Source of the DNA: Selaginella moellendorffii
Taxonomy: Eukaryota; Streptophyta; Lycopodiopsida; Selaginellales; Selaginellaceae
Assembly (NCBI RefSeq): GCF_000143415.4
Contig: NW_003314309.1
Coordinates: 158,022 to 222,021, forward strand
Length of the DNA stretch: 64,000 nucleotides
Direction of reading: 5' to 3'
In this document: positions 44,770 to 55,427 of the stretch, piece by piece
How positions within the stretch are numbered: the stretch's first letter is position 1
Layout of the letters: each line of letters begins with the position of its first letter
Program-made: the position numbers and the translations under genes
Notes under the pieces: generated by a model
What the model was told of the DNA's origin: nothing
Database searches by the model: none
Seen by the model: the letters and a program-made list of their open reading frames with translations, nothing else

Positions 44770-45592
44770 CTTGCATCTTCCCCATCTCTCGAGGAAGTCG
44801 GAGATGGTAAACCACTTTACCGATTCGTGCCTTAATCTCGTAAGGCCCTGCGAACCTGTTTAAGGAACTCAAGATCAATTCAATTCTAGGAATACATGCA
44901 TTTTTACCTTTGGGTCAACTTCCAGTTGATCCCACTTGGCAGCCTGAGGTTCTTGGTGTTCAGCCACACCTTCTTCCCAACTTGGAACTCTACATTCCAA
45001 CGCTTCTGGTTCGCATATTTGGTTTGCCTTTGTTGAGCCCGTTCCAAGGAATCCCTCACTAGATTCCAAATGTTGAATCTTTCCGCCATGAATGCCTCCA
45101 CTGCAGGTAACTCTCCATGGTACTCAACCATGCCAAGCTCCATAGGACCTTCAATAGCTCGCCCATTGATGACTTCCCATAGACTCACCCCAATACTCGA
45201 ATGTGGTGAGTTGTTATAACATATTTCCGCAAGTCCCAAATGACTTACCCAATCGGTCTGGTCTCCTGAGACATAGCATTGCAAATAATCCTCCAGTTGC
45301 CTATTCACCCTTTCTGTTTGTCCGTCTGTCAAGAAGTGTTAGTGCCATCAAACTTGACTTAATACCCAATACCTATCTATGGGTGATAAGCTGTGTTGAA
45401 TTTCAACTTGGTGCGATATTGTTCTAGAAGAGTTCTCCAGAACCTACTAGTGAAGATCTTATCTCAATCTGAGATGATCTCTTCCGGCCTTCCCTGCACT
45501 CAAACCACTTGTTCGAAGAACAACTTCGCTACACCTTCCGCATCCACTTCCGTTGTGGTGGGTATGAAATGTGCCATCTTCGAAAATCGGTT
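44770..45592 (-). pseudogene. integrase core and GPY/F domain of the second gypsy element
   Basis: Reads NRFSKMAHFIPTTTEVDAEG, ISD-stop-DKIFTSRFW, a small insertion, TDGQTERVNRQLEDYLQCYV, GKKVWLNTKNLRLPS and FAGPYEIKARIGKVVYHL. These are standard chromovirus integrase motifs. Stops at the ISDRD site and after TAYHP break it. Confidence 0.88.
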
Positions 45593-45599
45593 AGTGCTT

Positions 45600-46529
45600 G
45601 AGCTCCTCGAGTTCTTTTTGGTTTGGCCCCTTTGCTAAATGTGGACCCCAACCTTGTTGTGTTCCCCTTTCGTAGGTTATCGTTGAAATGCACCTTGATG
45701 GCTGCATCCAATGCTTCCTTGTAGTTGGTCGTGTTCCAATGCATTACCTCATCGCGAGCCTAGGTTTGCAAGCTTGATATGAAGGCATGGAACGCATCCA
45801 TATCCCCCATGTCCGTGACAAGTATCCTCTTTGCCATAAACCCATTCACATACTTCTAAATGATTCCAATCTACTTTAGCCTACTAAGCTCGTCTTTTAG
45901 ATGTAGAGTAGCATTTGGAGGAACGTAAATCACGCGGATCCTTGCTTTCATCATTTCCCAAGTGGCCACCGGTCCTTCGTTGGCCTTTATCGTTCCCCAC
46001 CAAGACTTGGCATTATCTGCTAAGTATGGTTTTGCACATGAGACCTTCTCCAAGCTTGGTAACTGCAACGCTTGAAAATAGTCCTCCATATTGTAAAACC
46101 ACTCCTTCACCACCTTATAGTCATTCACTCCCTTGAAGATCAGTGGGGGCTTTGGTTTGTACTTGGGACTGATTCCACTTTGGTCTGTTCGACCTTGTTT
46201 GGTTTTGCCTCAGTCCCTGCCGAAGGGTTCACACCTTCTGCACTGCCAGCATCCGCAGTCTTTTGCCTTTTCTTCCGCTTCTTATCACGCTTTAGCTTGC
46301 GTCCGAGAGTCTTCAGTAGGGCATTGGTCTGTGCCAATTGTCCTTCTAGAATGTCCAATTGAGCCTTGGACGACCGAACCTTACTACCGGACTCTTGTTT
46401 GGAAGTTTCCTCATTGGAGTCCTCCTCATGCAAGGATTCCTCATCCATAGCCTTTTGTTCGACCGAAGGCTCCAGCTCTGAAGGAGGTTCCATCTCTGCC
46501 TTGGTTTGTTTCCGCCCTGCCTTTGCCAT
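45600..46529 (-). pseudogene. gag of the second gypsy element
   Basis: Starts at ATG 46529 (MAKAGRKQTKAEMEPPSELE). A charged, coiled-coil-like N-terminal part is followed, after a frameshift near 46140, by VVKEWFYNMEDYFQALQLPS and DNAKSWWGTIKAN (45871-46128), typical of the gag domain (W...ME.YF......A...L...A..WW). The frame breaks again before 45744, and no zinc knuckle is left. Confidence 0.8.
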
Positions 46530-46588
46530 CTCCCAGCAATCCGCCTCTATCCTTCGCTAGAACTGAGGAAAAGGCTCCAATACCAAAT

Positions 46589-47033
46589 TATAAGCCACAA
46601 ATTTTTCCTTTCCAATTTGTCAGCTTACCTCGTCTATCCAACCAACACTGCCTTGGCTTTTGCTAAGTTCCCTTGCCAAGGTTCCCGCCTATGGTACCAA
46701 CTCCTACTTGGTCCTACTTGGTTTCAACTACTCACTACACGAGCAATAGAGCATTAGCCATCCATTCATGGATTCCCAAATCTCTCCTAATCCCCCTCCC
46801 CGGGTTAGATTGGACTTAAGGTTCGGCTACACTCCCCGCAAGCACAAGTAGCCAAGCACACTAAGCCTCCAGGTTCTTAACATCCCTTGGTACTACAATA
46901 CTTGATCATGGGACCCTCTAAATCCCAAGTCTTGAGTGCAACACATGTTTCGGGACGCTAGGGCGAAACACCATGGCCTAACGGCCTAGTATGGGTACCT
47001 CTACCCCCCCCCCCCCCCCCCACTTCCATCCCA
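46589..47033 (-). repeat. LTR of the second gypsy element (right, 5')
   Basis: 445 bp. It differs from the left LTR mainly in a longer run of C (about 18, at 47006-47023). Primer site 46573-46585 (GGCTCCAATACCA on +) resembles tRNA-iMet with two mismatches. Confidence 0.85.
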
Positions 47034-47391
47034 AAGGGAAGGCCCAAGCCCTTGGGAAGGGCGAGGACCAATGAGCCGCAAGGTACTCAAATAGGGCACC
47101 ACTCCATATGAGCCGAGAGCACCACAGTCGGTTTCCCTTTCGGGAGTGGGAGCTGCTATTGAGCACTTCCTTGGGTGGCCCCTCTGGCACCACCCGAGTC
47201 CATGCTCACTCCCACCCAAGGCCCCTCGGCCCCAGTCTCAACCTCAAGTCAGTTTGGAAGCACCACTGAAGAGTTCCTTCAAGACTGGTTCTTGGACCTC
47301 ACTATCCCTATTATACTTTTGGAACCCCTGCAGCCCCCCCCCCCCGGGAGACGCACGCTTTGGGCTTTCACCCCTTGACCTGTATTAGTAC
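47034..47391. other. GC-rich flank, LTR-like bits
   Basis: No gene seen. The part 47310-47372 (TATACTTTTGGAACCCC, a run of C, then CACGCTTTGGGCTTTCACCC) matches 51326-51409, suggesting a related LTR promoter region in both places. Confidence 0.4.
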
Positions 47392-47640
47392 TTGGACTCG
47401 GTCTCGGACTTGATCTTGGACTTGATCTCGGACCCGACTTTGGACTTGGTCTTGGACTCGATCTTGGATCCAATCTCGGACTCGACTTCGGACTCGACCT
47501 CGGACTCGGTCTCAGAACCGATCTCGGATCTTGGACTTTATCTCGAACTCGGTCTCCGAGTCGGCCTCGGACTCGAGCCCGGACTCTATCTCGAACTTGG
47601 TTTTAAAGTCGGTCTTAGACTCGATCTCAGACTCGGTCCC
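47392..47640. repeat. 12-bp minisatellite
   Basis: About 20 imperfect copies of CTYGGACTYGRT. The period is a multiple of three, so both strands give long repeat-coded frames (SDLxLDL-type or SSPRPSP-type), but nothing suggests these are translated. Confidence 0.85.
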
Positions 47641-50600
47641 ATCCGATGAACTCTTTGTCATTTCGGTCATGCTTTTGGGGATCCTTTAGCCTACGACACC
47701 TCGGGGAGTTGGTTCCTTACAGTAAGTCACTTTATAATAAGCATAAAAATCATCATCAATGATCAATATATAGGATTCAACATCTTCAATATTGATCATT
47801 AACTCTTCCTCTTGTAAAGTTAGTATAGTCCACGACTGAATCACTTTTCAAGGAAAAGCTAAAGCTGTTGACCCCTACTAAACAATCTCGTCTAGAACAC
47901 AACTAACTCAACTTGCAACTCAGTTTATTTGAACGTCAACATAATTGTTAACTAGTAAATACATGAATGCCAATAACATAAAGCTATAGCCCAAACATCA
48001 ACACTATTTATATCAAGACTAATGAAATTCAATATCAATCTTATGGAGAGATATTTCATTTCAGTCAAATCTCAACAACAAGGCATCACTTCAATGCCAT
48101 CAACACCATAATAAAGCTAAAAGAAAGCAAGAGCGAATCACCACTCAAAGCTCTTTAGCAACCAAGCTAAACAAAGTCAAAAATACCTTAGTTAGTATCT
48201 GAGACCAATCCTTCAACACTACTTAGTTACAAATAACACACTATCAAAGAGTGATTCACCACATCCAAGACTCCATGAAATCCAACACCATGGACTAAAC
48301 GCAAACAAATGATATCGACAAAGGTAGACTTGATATACCAACATGGAAAAACTATATAAGTTTAACGACATGATCTTTTACAACACCATCTAGTAAAGCA
48401 AGCTTATCACTGCTAAATCATCATCGAGCAAAGCAAGTGTTAAATAATCCTTAACAAAGTCTACAAGCAATCATTAATTTCCAAACAACTAACAATCACT
48501 CTTCAATTTGCCTTCACAAGACTTGAACACTAAACTCATGCCATCAAATCATATACTTGTCTAACATAAACATAATACCTCAAGTACGAGATAAAGGTTT
48601 ATGGACAGGCATAAATTAAATGACTACTTGAATCCAATTCAACCGCAATAAGCTCATCAATATGTTTAGATAATAGCTCTGAGCATGCCTAAAGAGGCTA
48701 GCTATGCATGATCAACATTTAGTCGTAACTAAAGTGAAAATCATAAGATGGACTCATATCAGTACACAACCTCCTCATATACAAAGTTATAGTATGGGTA
48801 CCAACATTTTAACCTCAGACAACTAAGTTGGACATCACCATCCTTAGCCAAGGCACAGGGCCACCAAAACTAAGTTAAGATCAATGAGAGCTCACTACTC
48901 TCATATAGTTTAACAAAATGCAAAGTGAGCCTACCACCAAGCACAATGCTACAGAAAAAAGGCACAAGAGTCACATTTCTAGAAAATTGTAATGACTACT
49001 TTTCTACATCAACTCCAGACTCTATCCAACTCAATTGCTTTAGCCTCAAAAGTTAGCATCCCTTTCGGGCCGTATTATACAAACTACTTACTAGGGTTTA
49101 AGCTAACCAAAATCAACTTCAACCCCTTCACTAGTTTGGATTGGCTTACAAAATAAATTAATTTTTGAGCAAAGTGATCAATAGATCAACCATTGAAAAA
49201 TCCTAAAAAAATTTGTAGAAAATTTTCCATCCTAGAGAAAGAATGATTCTCAGTCTAGGAATGCAAACTTTCAAGACTCAACCAACTTCCTCCTACTAAC
49301 AACTTCACATATGTTCACCTCAACACTAATTGTCATGACTCAACAATATATTTAAGCATCGAACATCATGCCCATATTTCGACATCCAACACAGACATCT
49401 GCAAAAATGCATAATGAACATTTAAGGCTTGATCATGAAGACTATATCTTCAGATATCCATATTACACTAACACTATTCTTCAATTACCTTCAACATTTA
49501 ATATGAAGCCAAAACACTAACAAGAAAAATGACATGGAAAATCAAATTCTAAAGAAAATTCCTCATCACTTGAAACAACAATGCTACTTCCTTAACACGA
49601 GTGCTAACAATGTCAATGCTTCAACTACACACCTTCTCCATCCAACAATCTACTCCAAGTGCTAACAGATCAACTAACAAGCTATAACAAGTGAATGTTA
49701 TAACCCTTTCTAACACCTTATGGGCAAACCCTTAAGTAAATAATGTATTGACTTAAGCTTAGCATAATGGATCATCATCCAGAATCTAGTCAAAGCTAGT
49801 ATATGTAAGTAGACTAGTTTTTCCATCAACCACTTTGGGGTTTATCATCATTTACAACTTCATAAACACATTGCACACTATCACATGGGTATGATATAAA
49901 TTCACAATGACTTAATCATTAATTGAGCAACACCACAAGCAATACCCATGTCACTACTACAAAGTTTATGTGAGTATCAAGTATTAACTCAATTCGACAA
50001 AATGCAACATAAATGCCACACCCCATCGATAGAGATTTACAACACCCAATACCACTAACTTTTGTTCACAACATGGACAAACTCATACCACTTTTTTTTT
50101 TACTAAACTCAAAACTAATTTAACACCAAGCTACTTAAGGAGCAATAGCAAGGTTCTCCAGAAAAGATTTGAGCATTATAACCCAAGTCTTCTAATAGTA
50201 AGTCAAGTTAAAGTGGTTTAACATTTCACGATTATCCATCTTTAACCAAACCTCAAGCTTGCGTTCGCACTGCTTTTAGTCCAATCCAAGAAACTTTTAT
50301 GAGAGAGCATGGCAATGATTATTTGAACCAATAGACTTATCCCTATAGTCTTGATTGATCCACTTATAATTATGCCTAGGAATGATCCACTAGTGTCGTG
50401 CTAACAACTATAGGCCAACCTATTTACCACTCTTAGAAAACTCAAGGAAGGTTTATTTTTTCTCACGGTACATAGAACAACTCATGGAACCATTGGAATC
50501 ATTTATGGAACCACTGATAGGTTAATATTAATCCTATTAACTCAAAGTGTAACCTCGAGTTGCTAATGTGCTTCACTCACGAGCCTAAGCACAAATTTGT

Positions 50601-50806
50601 GTATAATGGTACATCTCAGTCCTTCTTAGGAGCCCAAGAGCAAACTCATATAATAAGGTACAAAAATGCAACCAAATCCATACCCAAGAAACAAATGTGA
50701 AGCCTTTGCACCCAAACGTGTACCCACTCGGATCATCATTTTCATCTCTACATATTCAACGAAATTAGTTGCCCAATCTCATTGGATAGTACTTGCTAAG
50801 ACTCAT
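47641..50806. other. long A/C-rich region without genes
   Basis: About 3.1 kb whose plus strand is poor in G and rich in A and C, with no open frame of note and no motif. It lies on the inner side of an LTR-like end with a primer site (50807-51420), so it may be the non-coding body of a LARD-like retroelement on the minus strand. Confidence 0.4.
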
Positions 50807-51420
50807 CCTCTGATACTAATTGTAGCGCATGTGGTTTTCACCCTTTATCCTATGGTGATTTACCATAGGATAACCACGAAGCGGAACCTAAACCCTTTAT
50901 ATACCATGTGTCACATGCCACGTGTCCAAAAGATAGTGGAGTGGAGCTTGAGTTTCAAAGCCTTAGGCCACTGAATGAAAGAATGGTGCCAAACTCCCAA
51001 ATATAGAACCAAAGAGTAATGGCACTAGAGCATGGAATGAATCCCAAGCGTATAGCCCAAAGAGTGAAAAGATAGAAGCATGAAGCGATTTGGAATAGTT
51101 ATAGAGCATCTAACATCCTAATGCCAGAACCAACACGTAAAATGGTGCCAAATGGAGTCTGGCGTTATTTCAGCATATCGGTGGCCTAACATAAAGATAT
51201 AAGTACTCCACCTGGAACTTAGGTTTAAACCCAAGCCGGATGTAGAATAAAGATAAACACACAAACGAGAGCTAGATTATGCCCCAAGTTGGTCAGCTAT
51301 GCCCAACCTACCCATTATCCCTACTATACATTTGGAACCCCCTATATCCTGCTACACCTCCTCCCCCTCCCCCCCCCCCTGAGGAACACATGCTTTGGGC
51401 TTTCACCCAAGCTTCCCTTA
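50807..51420 (-). mobile_element. LTR-like end with tRNA-iMet-type primer site
   Basis: On the minus strand, sequence ending GCGCTACA at 50821 is followed two bases later by TAGTATCAGAGG (50807-50818), close to the iMet primer site TGGTATCAGAGC. The inner boundary is TG on +. The region shares a C-run plus CACGCTTTGGGCTTTCACCC-like piece with 47334-47372. The outer boundary is not defined and no duplication was found. Confidence 0.4.
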
Positions 51421-51630
51421 GTATTAGGAGTTAGTTTCTGAGACAAGCTCGAAACTTACTAAATGTGGAATCCCCCTAAATTGTGAATTTGAACATGGGA
51501 CAAACACCATTGTGTTCAAGACAATCTCTACATTCTGTAAATATGTCAAATGAGCAAATCTAAACACTTTTCATAAATAACATTTGGGACTAAAATGAGA
51601 TTAATACAAAGAACATGATAGTGAGGGTAT

Positions 51631-51825
51631 TGTAAGCTCTTGAGTTTTGGACTTCCCGGGAGGTCACCCAGCCCAGTACTATTCAAACCCAAGGACGCTT
51701 AACCCCAAGTATCCCAAGACCCTTAACCGATTGGAAAAGGGGGTGCACTCTTGTTCATGGGCCCTTTCCCTCTATATTTGAACCCCATGGATCGTCTCTC
51801 GAGTCGTTCCCTTTGGTTGCTTACA
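51631..51825 (-). mobile_element. Cassandra-like solo LTR
   Basis: 195 bp with TGTAAGC ... GCTTACA ends, flanked by a perfect 5-bp duplication GGTAT (51626-51630 and 51826-51830). It carries a 5S rRNA-derived segment in the same direction as the LTR. This combination defines the Cassandra TRIM retrotransposons of vascular plants, whose LTRs carry a 5S-type RNA polymerase III promoter. No second LTR is near, so it is a solo LTR left by recombination. Confidence 0.85.
51650..51704 (-). ncRNA. 5S rRNA-derived segment inside the solo LTR
   Basis: The minus strand has GGTTAAGCGTCCTTGGG (5S box A region: AGTTAAGCGTGCTTGGG), AGTACTGGGCTGGGTGACC and TCCCGGGAAGTCC (box C region: GGATGGGTGACCTCCTGGGAAGTCC). 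The first half of 5S rRNA is missing, so it is not a ribosomal gene. The internal control region is kept well enough that transcription factor IIIA binding is conceivable. Confidence 0.85.
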
Positions 51826-51830
51826 GGTAT

Positions 51831-52145
51831 TTGGCAAACACAGTAAGCTATCGTTTAGTGAATATTGAGGGACGAAGCTCAATATTACAAGGGTTCTTAA
51901 CACTAGCAAGTGCAAATCAACAACACGAGTTTCTCGTTACCATGTTTAGTATGCTTGATTTAATAATAACTTAGGATTTCCTTCTTTAGTGCCCTTCTGG
52001 CTTAAGTGCATATGTGCTAACCAGTTTCTCAACTAGCTTGGGTGGAGACCATAAGGGAACTAACAGTAGTAACCTTTTGCTATTATGGTAATATGGAGAG
52101 AGTGTATGTAAGGATTGGTTGACAAATATCTTTTGATACCTGAAG
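51831..52145. other. spacer, nothing recognised
   Basis: A minus-strand frame at 51986-52252 runs into the CACTA relic but has no known motif. No gene seen. Confidence 0.4.
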
Positions 52146-52931
52146 TCATATTTGCGACAAAAATGTGCTTGTGTTGTCATAACTATTGTAAGTAATGTTA
52201 CTTCCAATAAACACACACATATGATTAACTTTTCTTTCATAAAAAGTATCAAAGATTTATCTACTTCTTGAGCAGTTAAAAATCTAATTAAAATTAAAAT
52301 TAATTGAATTCAAAAAATTAAATCAATTAGTACCATAAAACTTCTCCAAGCAAATATATTACTTTCTAGTGTTGTGTTTCCCATTATAAAAATGGGATAA
52401 AAATCCTAATAACTATATTAATTAACATTTTAGTAAATTTAGAAACGTACTCATAGTAAATGAAGCCAGTTGTTTTCATACCTATTAAATTACCTTTCTC
52501 ATCTATACAATTTGAAAATTCAGTTCCATATATTGTAAACACTTTAAAAGCCTCTATATTATCAATAAATAATTTATTTTGATGACTTGTTAATGTCCAA
52601 GTTCTATGATCAATTTTTCCATCATGAAGCAGCCACATATTTTACTTCATTCTGCACACAACTAAGTCTTTTTTAGTACTTAATTCATCATTTTTACCAG
52701 TAATAGTTTTATATATAATTTCAAAAACATTCTTAAATATATGCGTGTAATCCTTTAAAAATGCTATTGGCAACTTATAAAAATATGGAAGTTGATAAAA
52801 TGTGAATATAACCATTTCATACCATTAGGTAATGATATTTGATCTTCTTGTCTAACCAAATAATAATATGGTACCTATTTTTTTGGATTCATTTGTCCTA
52901 GTATTGGTCAAATATAATTATGACTATTAAA
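52146..52931 (-). mobile_element. CACTA TNP2/DUF4218 relic before copy D, left part
   Basis: Collinear with 14000-14760 and 28240-29240. The minus strand reads TWTLTSHQNKLFIDNIEAFK, then SNCIDEKGNLIGMKT, matching the TNP2 stretch FTLTKEEKK.FC..LK...VP.G(F/Y)SSNI...V...(D/E)LKL.GLKSHD. It is cut by the assembly gap. Confidence 0.75.
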
Positions 52932-53827
52932 NNNNNNNNNNNNNNNNNNNNNNNNNNNNNNNNNNNNNNNNNNNNNNNNNNNNNNNNNNNNNNNNNNNNN
53001 NNNNNNNNNNNNNNNNNNNNNNNNNNNNNNNNNNNNNNNNNNNNNNNNNNNNNNNNNNNNNNNNNNNNNNNNNNNNNNNNNNNNNNNNNNNNNNNNNNNN
53101 NNNNNNNNNNNNNNNNNNNNNNNNNNNNNNNNNNNNNNNNNNNNNNNNNNNNNNNNNNNNNNNNNNNNNNNNNNNNNNNNNNNNNNNNNNNNNNNNNNNN
53201 NNNNNNNNNNNNNNNNNNNNNNNNNNNNNNNNNNNNNNNNNNNNNNNNNNNNNNNNNNNNNNNNNNNNNNNNNNNNNNNNNNNNNNNNNNNNNNNNNNNN
53301 NNNNNNNNNNNNNNNNNNNNNNNNNNNNNNNNNNNNNNNNNNNNNNNNNNNNNNNNNNNNNNNNNNNNNNNNNNNNNNNNNNNNNNNNNNNNNNNNNNNN
53401 NNNNNNNNNNNNNNNNNNNNNNNNNNNNNNNNNNNNNNNNNNNNNNNNNNNNNNNNNNNNNNNNNNNNNNNNNNNNNNNNNNNNNNNNNNNNNNNNNNNN
53501 NNNNNNNNNNNNNNNNNNNNNNNNNNNNNNNNNNNNNNNNNNNNNNNNNNNNNNNNNNNNNNNNNNNNNNNNNNNNNNNNNNNNNNNNNNNNNNNNNNNN
53601 NNNNNNNNNNNNNNNNNNNNNNNNNNNNNNNNNNNNNNNNNNNNNNNNNNNNNNNNNNNNNNNNNNNNNNNNNNNNNNNNNNNNNNNNNNNNNNNNNNNN
53701 NNNNNNNNNNNNNNNNNNNNNNNNNNNNNNNNNNNNNNNNNNNNNNNNNNNNNNNNNNNNNNNNNNNNNNNNNNNNNNNNNNNNNNNNNNNNNNNNNNNN
53801 NNNNNNNNNNNNNNNNNNNNNNNNNNN
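52932..53827. other. assembly gap (896 N)
   Basis: A run of N inside the CACTA relic. By comparison with unit 0 (1590-2280), several hundred bp of TNP2 sequence should lie here. Any frame read across it is meaningless. Confidence 0.99.
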
Positions 53828-53935
53828 CATTATTTTCTCAGGTATATAATTATTAAAATCTTTGTGCTTGCTAGCATTAGAAATTCTACAAAATTGAAGG
53901 TCTTTATTCTCCTTATAAAATAACATACAATCATT
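53828..53935 (-). mobile_element. CACTA TNP2 relic before copy D, middle part
   Basis: Minus-strand reading gives CMLFYKENKDLQFCRIS and YIPEKIM, the same TNP2 segment as 2256-2444, here with the consensus C of CMLFYKEN. The match stops at 53935 where the SDR fragment begins. Confidence 0.8.
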
Positions 53936-54589
53936 CTTCCTTTTGTCTTCCAAAAGGTACTCCGACACTAGAGCATACAGTCAATCCAAGCTTGCGAACA
54001 TCTTCCACGCCAAAGAACTGGCAATGAGATTCAAGGTATTCATCTAATGCTTTGAAATCTCTCCCACCTTTCTCTTTTGTCAATGCTTTCTCTTTTGCTG
54101 ATTAGGCTGAAGGAGTTGACATCACAGCCAACGCTGTTCATCCAGAGTTTATAATGACACCTTTGATGTGGTACACATTCTACATAATGAGTTTGTCTCT
54201 TTGCCTCATTTGTTTTCGGTTACTTATGGAACTTTGATCTTCATGCAGGGGTTCTCAAGTTCCTCTCCAGCTTCCTTTGGAAAAATGTCCCACAGGTAAG
54301 AAAAATTCTCTCAATTATCTGGAAGTTTTTTGTGACTAATACGTGATCGATCTCTCAGGGCGCTGCTACGACGTGCTACGCGGCTTTACATCCAAGCCTC
54401 AAGGATGTCACTGGGCAATACTTCGTGGATTCCAACAAATCCAACTGTAGCGCTTATGGCAGAGATCCCGAGCTCACTCACAAGCTATGGACCTTCTCCC
54501 AGGAGCTTATAGACAAGCATTTTCCATCCTAAAGGTAAAAGGTTGATAGTGCTAGAGAGCGAGTGAGCAAACAAGGACAACTCAGCTGT
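53936..54589 (+). pseudogene. short-chain dehydrogenase (TIC32-like) gene fragment with introns
   Basis: Exons at about 53957-54035 (YSDTRAYSQSKLANIFHAKE), 54106-54170 (AEGVDITANAVHPEFIMTPL), 54249-54295 (VLKFLSSFLWKNVPQ) and 54359-54532 (GAATTCYAALHPSLKDVTGQ ... stop TAA). YSQSK is the catalytic YxxxK of the SDR family, and the order matches TIC32-like NADP-dependent SDRs or plant retinol dehydrogenase homologues (GAATTCYVALHP..KGVSGEYF). Introns are 63-78 bp with GT/AG ends. The whole Rossmann-fold half with the TGxxxGIG site is missing, and the exon 2-3 phase does not fit perfectly. It replaces the part of the CACTA relic equal to 2390-2895. A captured C-terminal fragment, not a working gene. 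Confidence 0.88.
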
Positions 54590-55126
54590 TTACCATAAAG
54601 ACGAATATGATTTATAATAATTTGTATAAGGTAAATATAATTACTTCTACACCTTAAACACCAACATGCAACTCTCATTCCTAAATCCTAAACAAAAAAC
54701 TTAATACAGATCTGAGGAAAAAAACAAATTAGGAAATTATGTGTTAAAAGTGGGTACATTATACTACTATTAGTAAGTTAGTTGATGTAAATATTGTTGA
54801 AATTTATGACTAAAAATTTTGGAACTACAAACCTTAAGAACTTACATTTTAGTCACAGTTTAAAAGTTGTAAATTGCAACTCTAATTAGCAGCCTATATG
54901 AACTTATCTAGCTTTAAAGAACAAATTATGATTTATATTTTAGTTGTAAAGGACAACTATAATTTCCAACTTAAATTTGAGTAACTATAAAGCTATCTTA
55001 AAATTTGTAACTAAAGCCAATTTGCTACATTTAAGTTGAGTTGAAAATTAAAACTTAGATTTCGAACAAACACAAAAATTTCGTTGGAAAAACATATCAT
55101 TATAATGCTTTTATGTAGTAGTGTAC
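54590..55126 (-). mobile_element. CACTA relic before copy D with intact terminus
   Basis: N-terminal TNP2 spacer and subterminal repeats as in the other units. It ends in TGTAGTAGTG at 55117-55126, i.e. CACTACTACA on the minus strand, the canonical CACTA end. Copies A, B and C lack exactly the last 12 bp. The opposite end of the element was not found in the window. Confidence 0.8.
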
Positions 55127-55229
55127 GGACTGGCAGAAGTCAAGTCTAAGTCTTGACCTGCCGAAGTCCACATTGTATCCACCGTGGCCAAAAAATCACC
55201 ACAAGAAAAAATTGTGCAAAGGTCTATGT

Positions 55230-55345
55230 TATGTAATATAGTTGATAGCCCAGTATACCAATGGCAAATCCCAAATCCCCCACTTTATTGACTACAAAGC
55301 TTTCATCAAGGTTCAATCGGCTCGAAGTCAAGTGTGCCAAGAATT
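55230..55345 (+). promoter_or_regulatory. reduced upstream region of LRR copy D
   Basis: Only the first GGCAAATCCC repeat and one TTGACT (55287) remain, plus an AGTCAA near 55328; the inverted repeat and second direct repeat are deleted. This differs from copies A-C. Confidence 0.4.
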
Positions 55346-55427
55346 GATTAACATTTGTGCGTGTAAACTCTGTGAAAAGAAGAACCTCATCTTTCATGAT
55401 AGCTCCCACTCTTTGATGTTCTGATCC

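Larger units (their letters stand above)
44283..47033 (-). mobile_element. second Ty3/gypsy element: gag joined directly to integrase
   Basis: Minus-strand order: LTR (46589-47033), primer site (46573-46585), gag (46529 to about 45610), integrase (about 45592-44770), LTR (44334-44769). Protease, reverse transcriptase and RNase H are absent: gag runs into NRFSKMAHFIP of the integrase at about 45593-45610. The GPY/F-type end FAGPYEIKARIGKVVYHL marks a chromovirus-like integrase. After the 3' LTR, a second primer site and about 40 bp of leader (44283-44330) follow, as in a tandem element. Confidence 0.85.

Noticed and set aside
47279-47649. Repeat-coded open frames (SDL- or SSPRPSP-type)
   Set aside because: A 12-bp minisatellite stays open in any frame that starts without a stop; there are no gene signals around it.
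51650-51704. A genuine 5S rRNA gene
   Set aside because: Only the second half of 5S is present, with several substitutions, and it sits inside an LTR with a target duplication.
52898-53968. Long frames on both strands across the N run
   Set aside because: They are produced by unknown bases; only the short flanks carry sequence.
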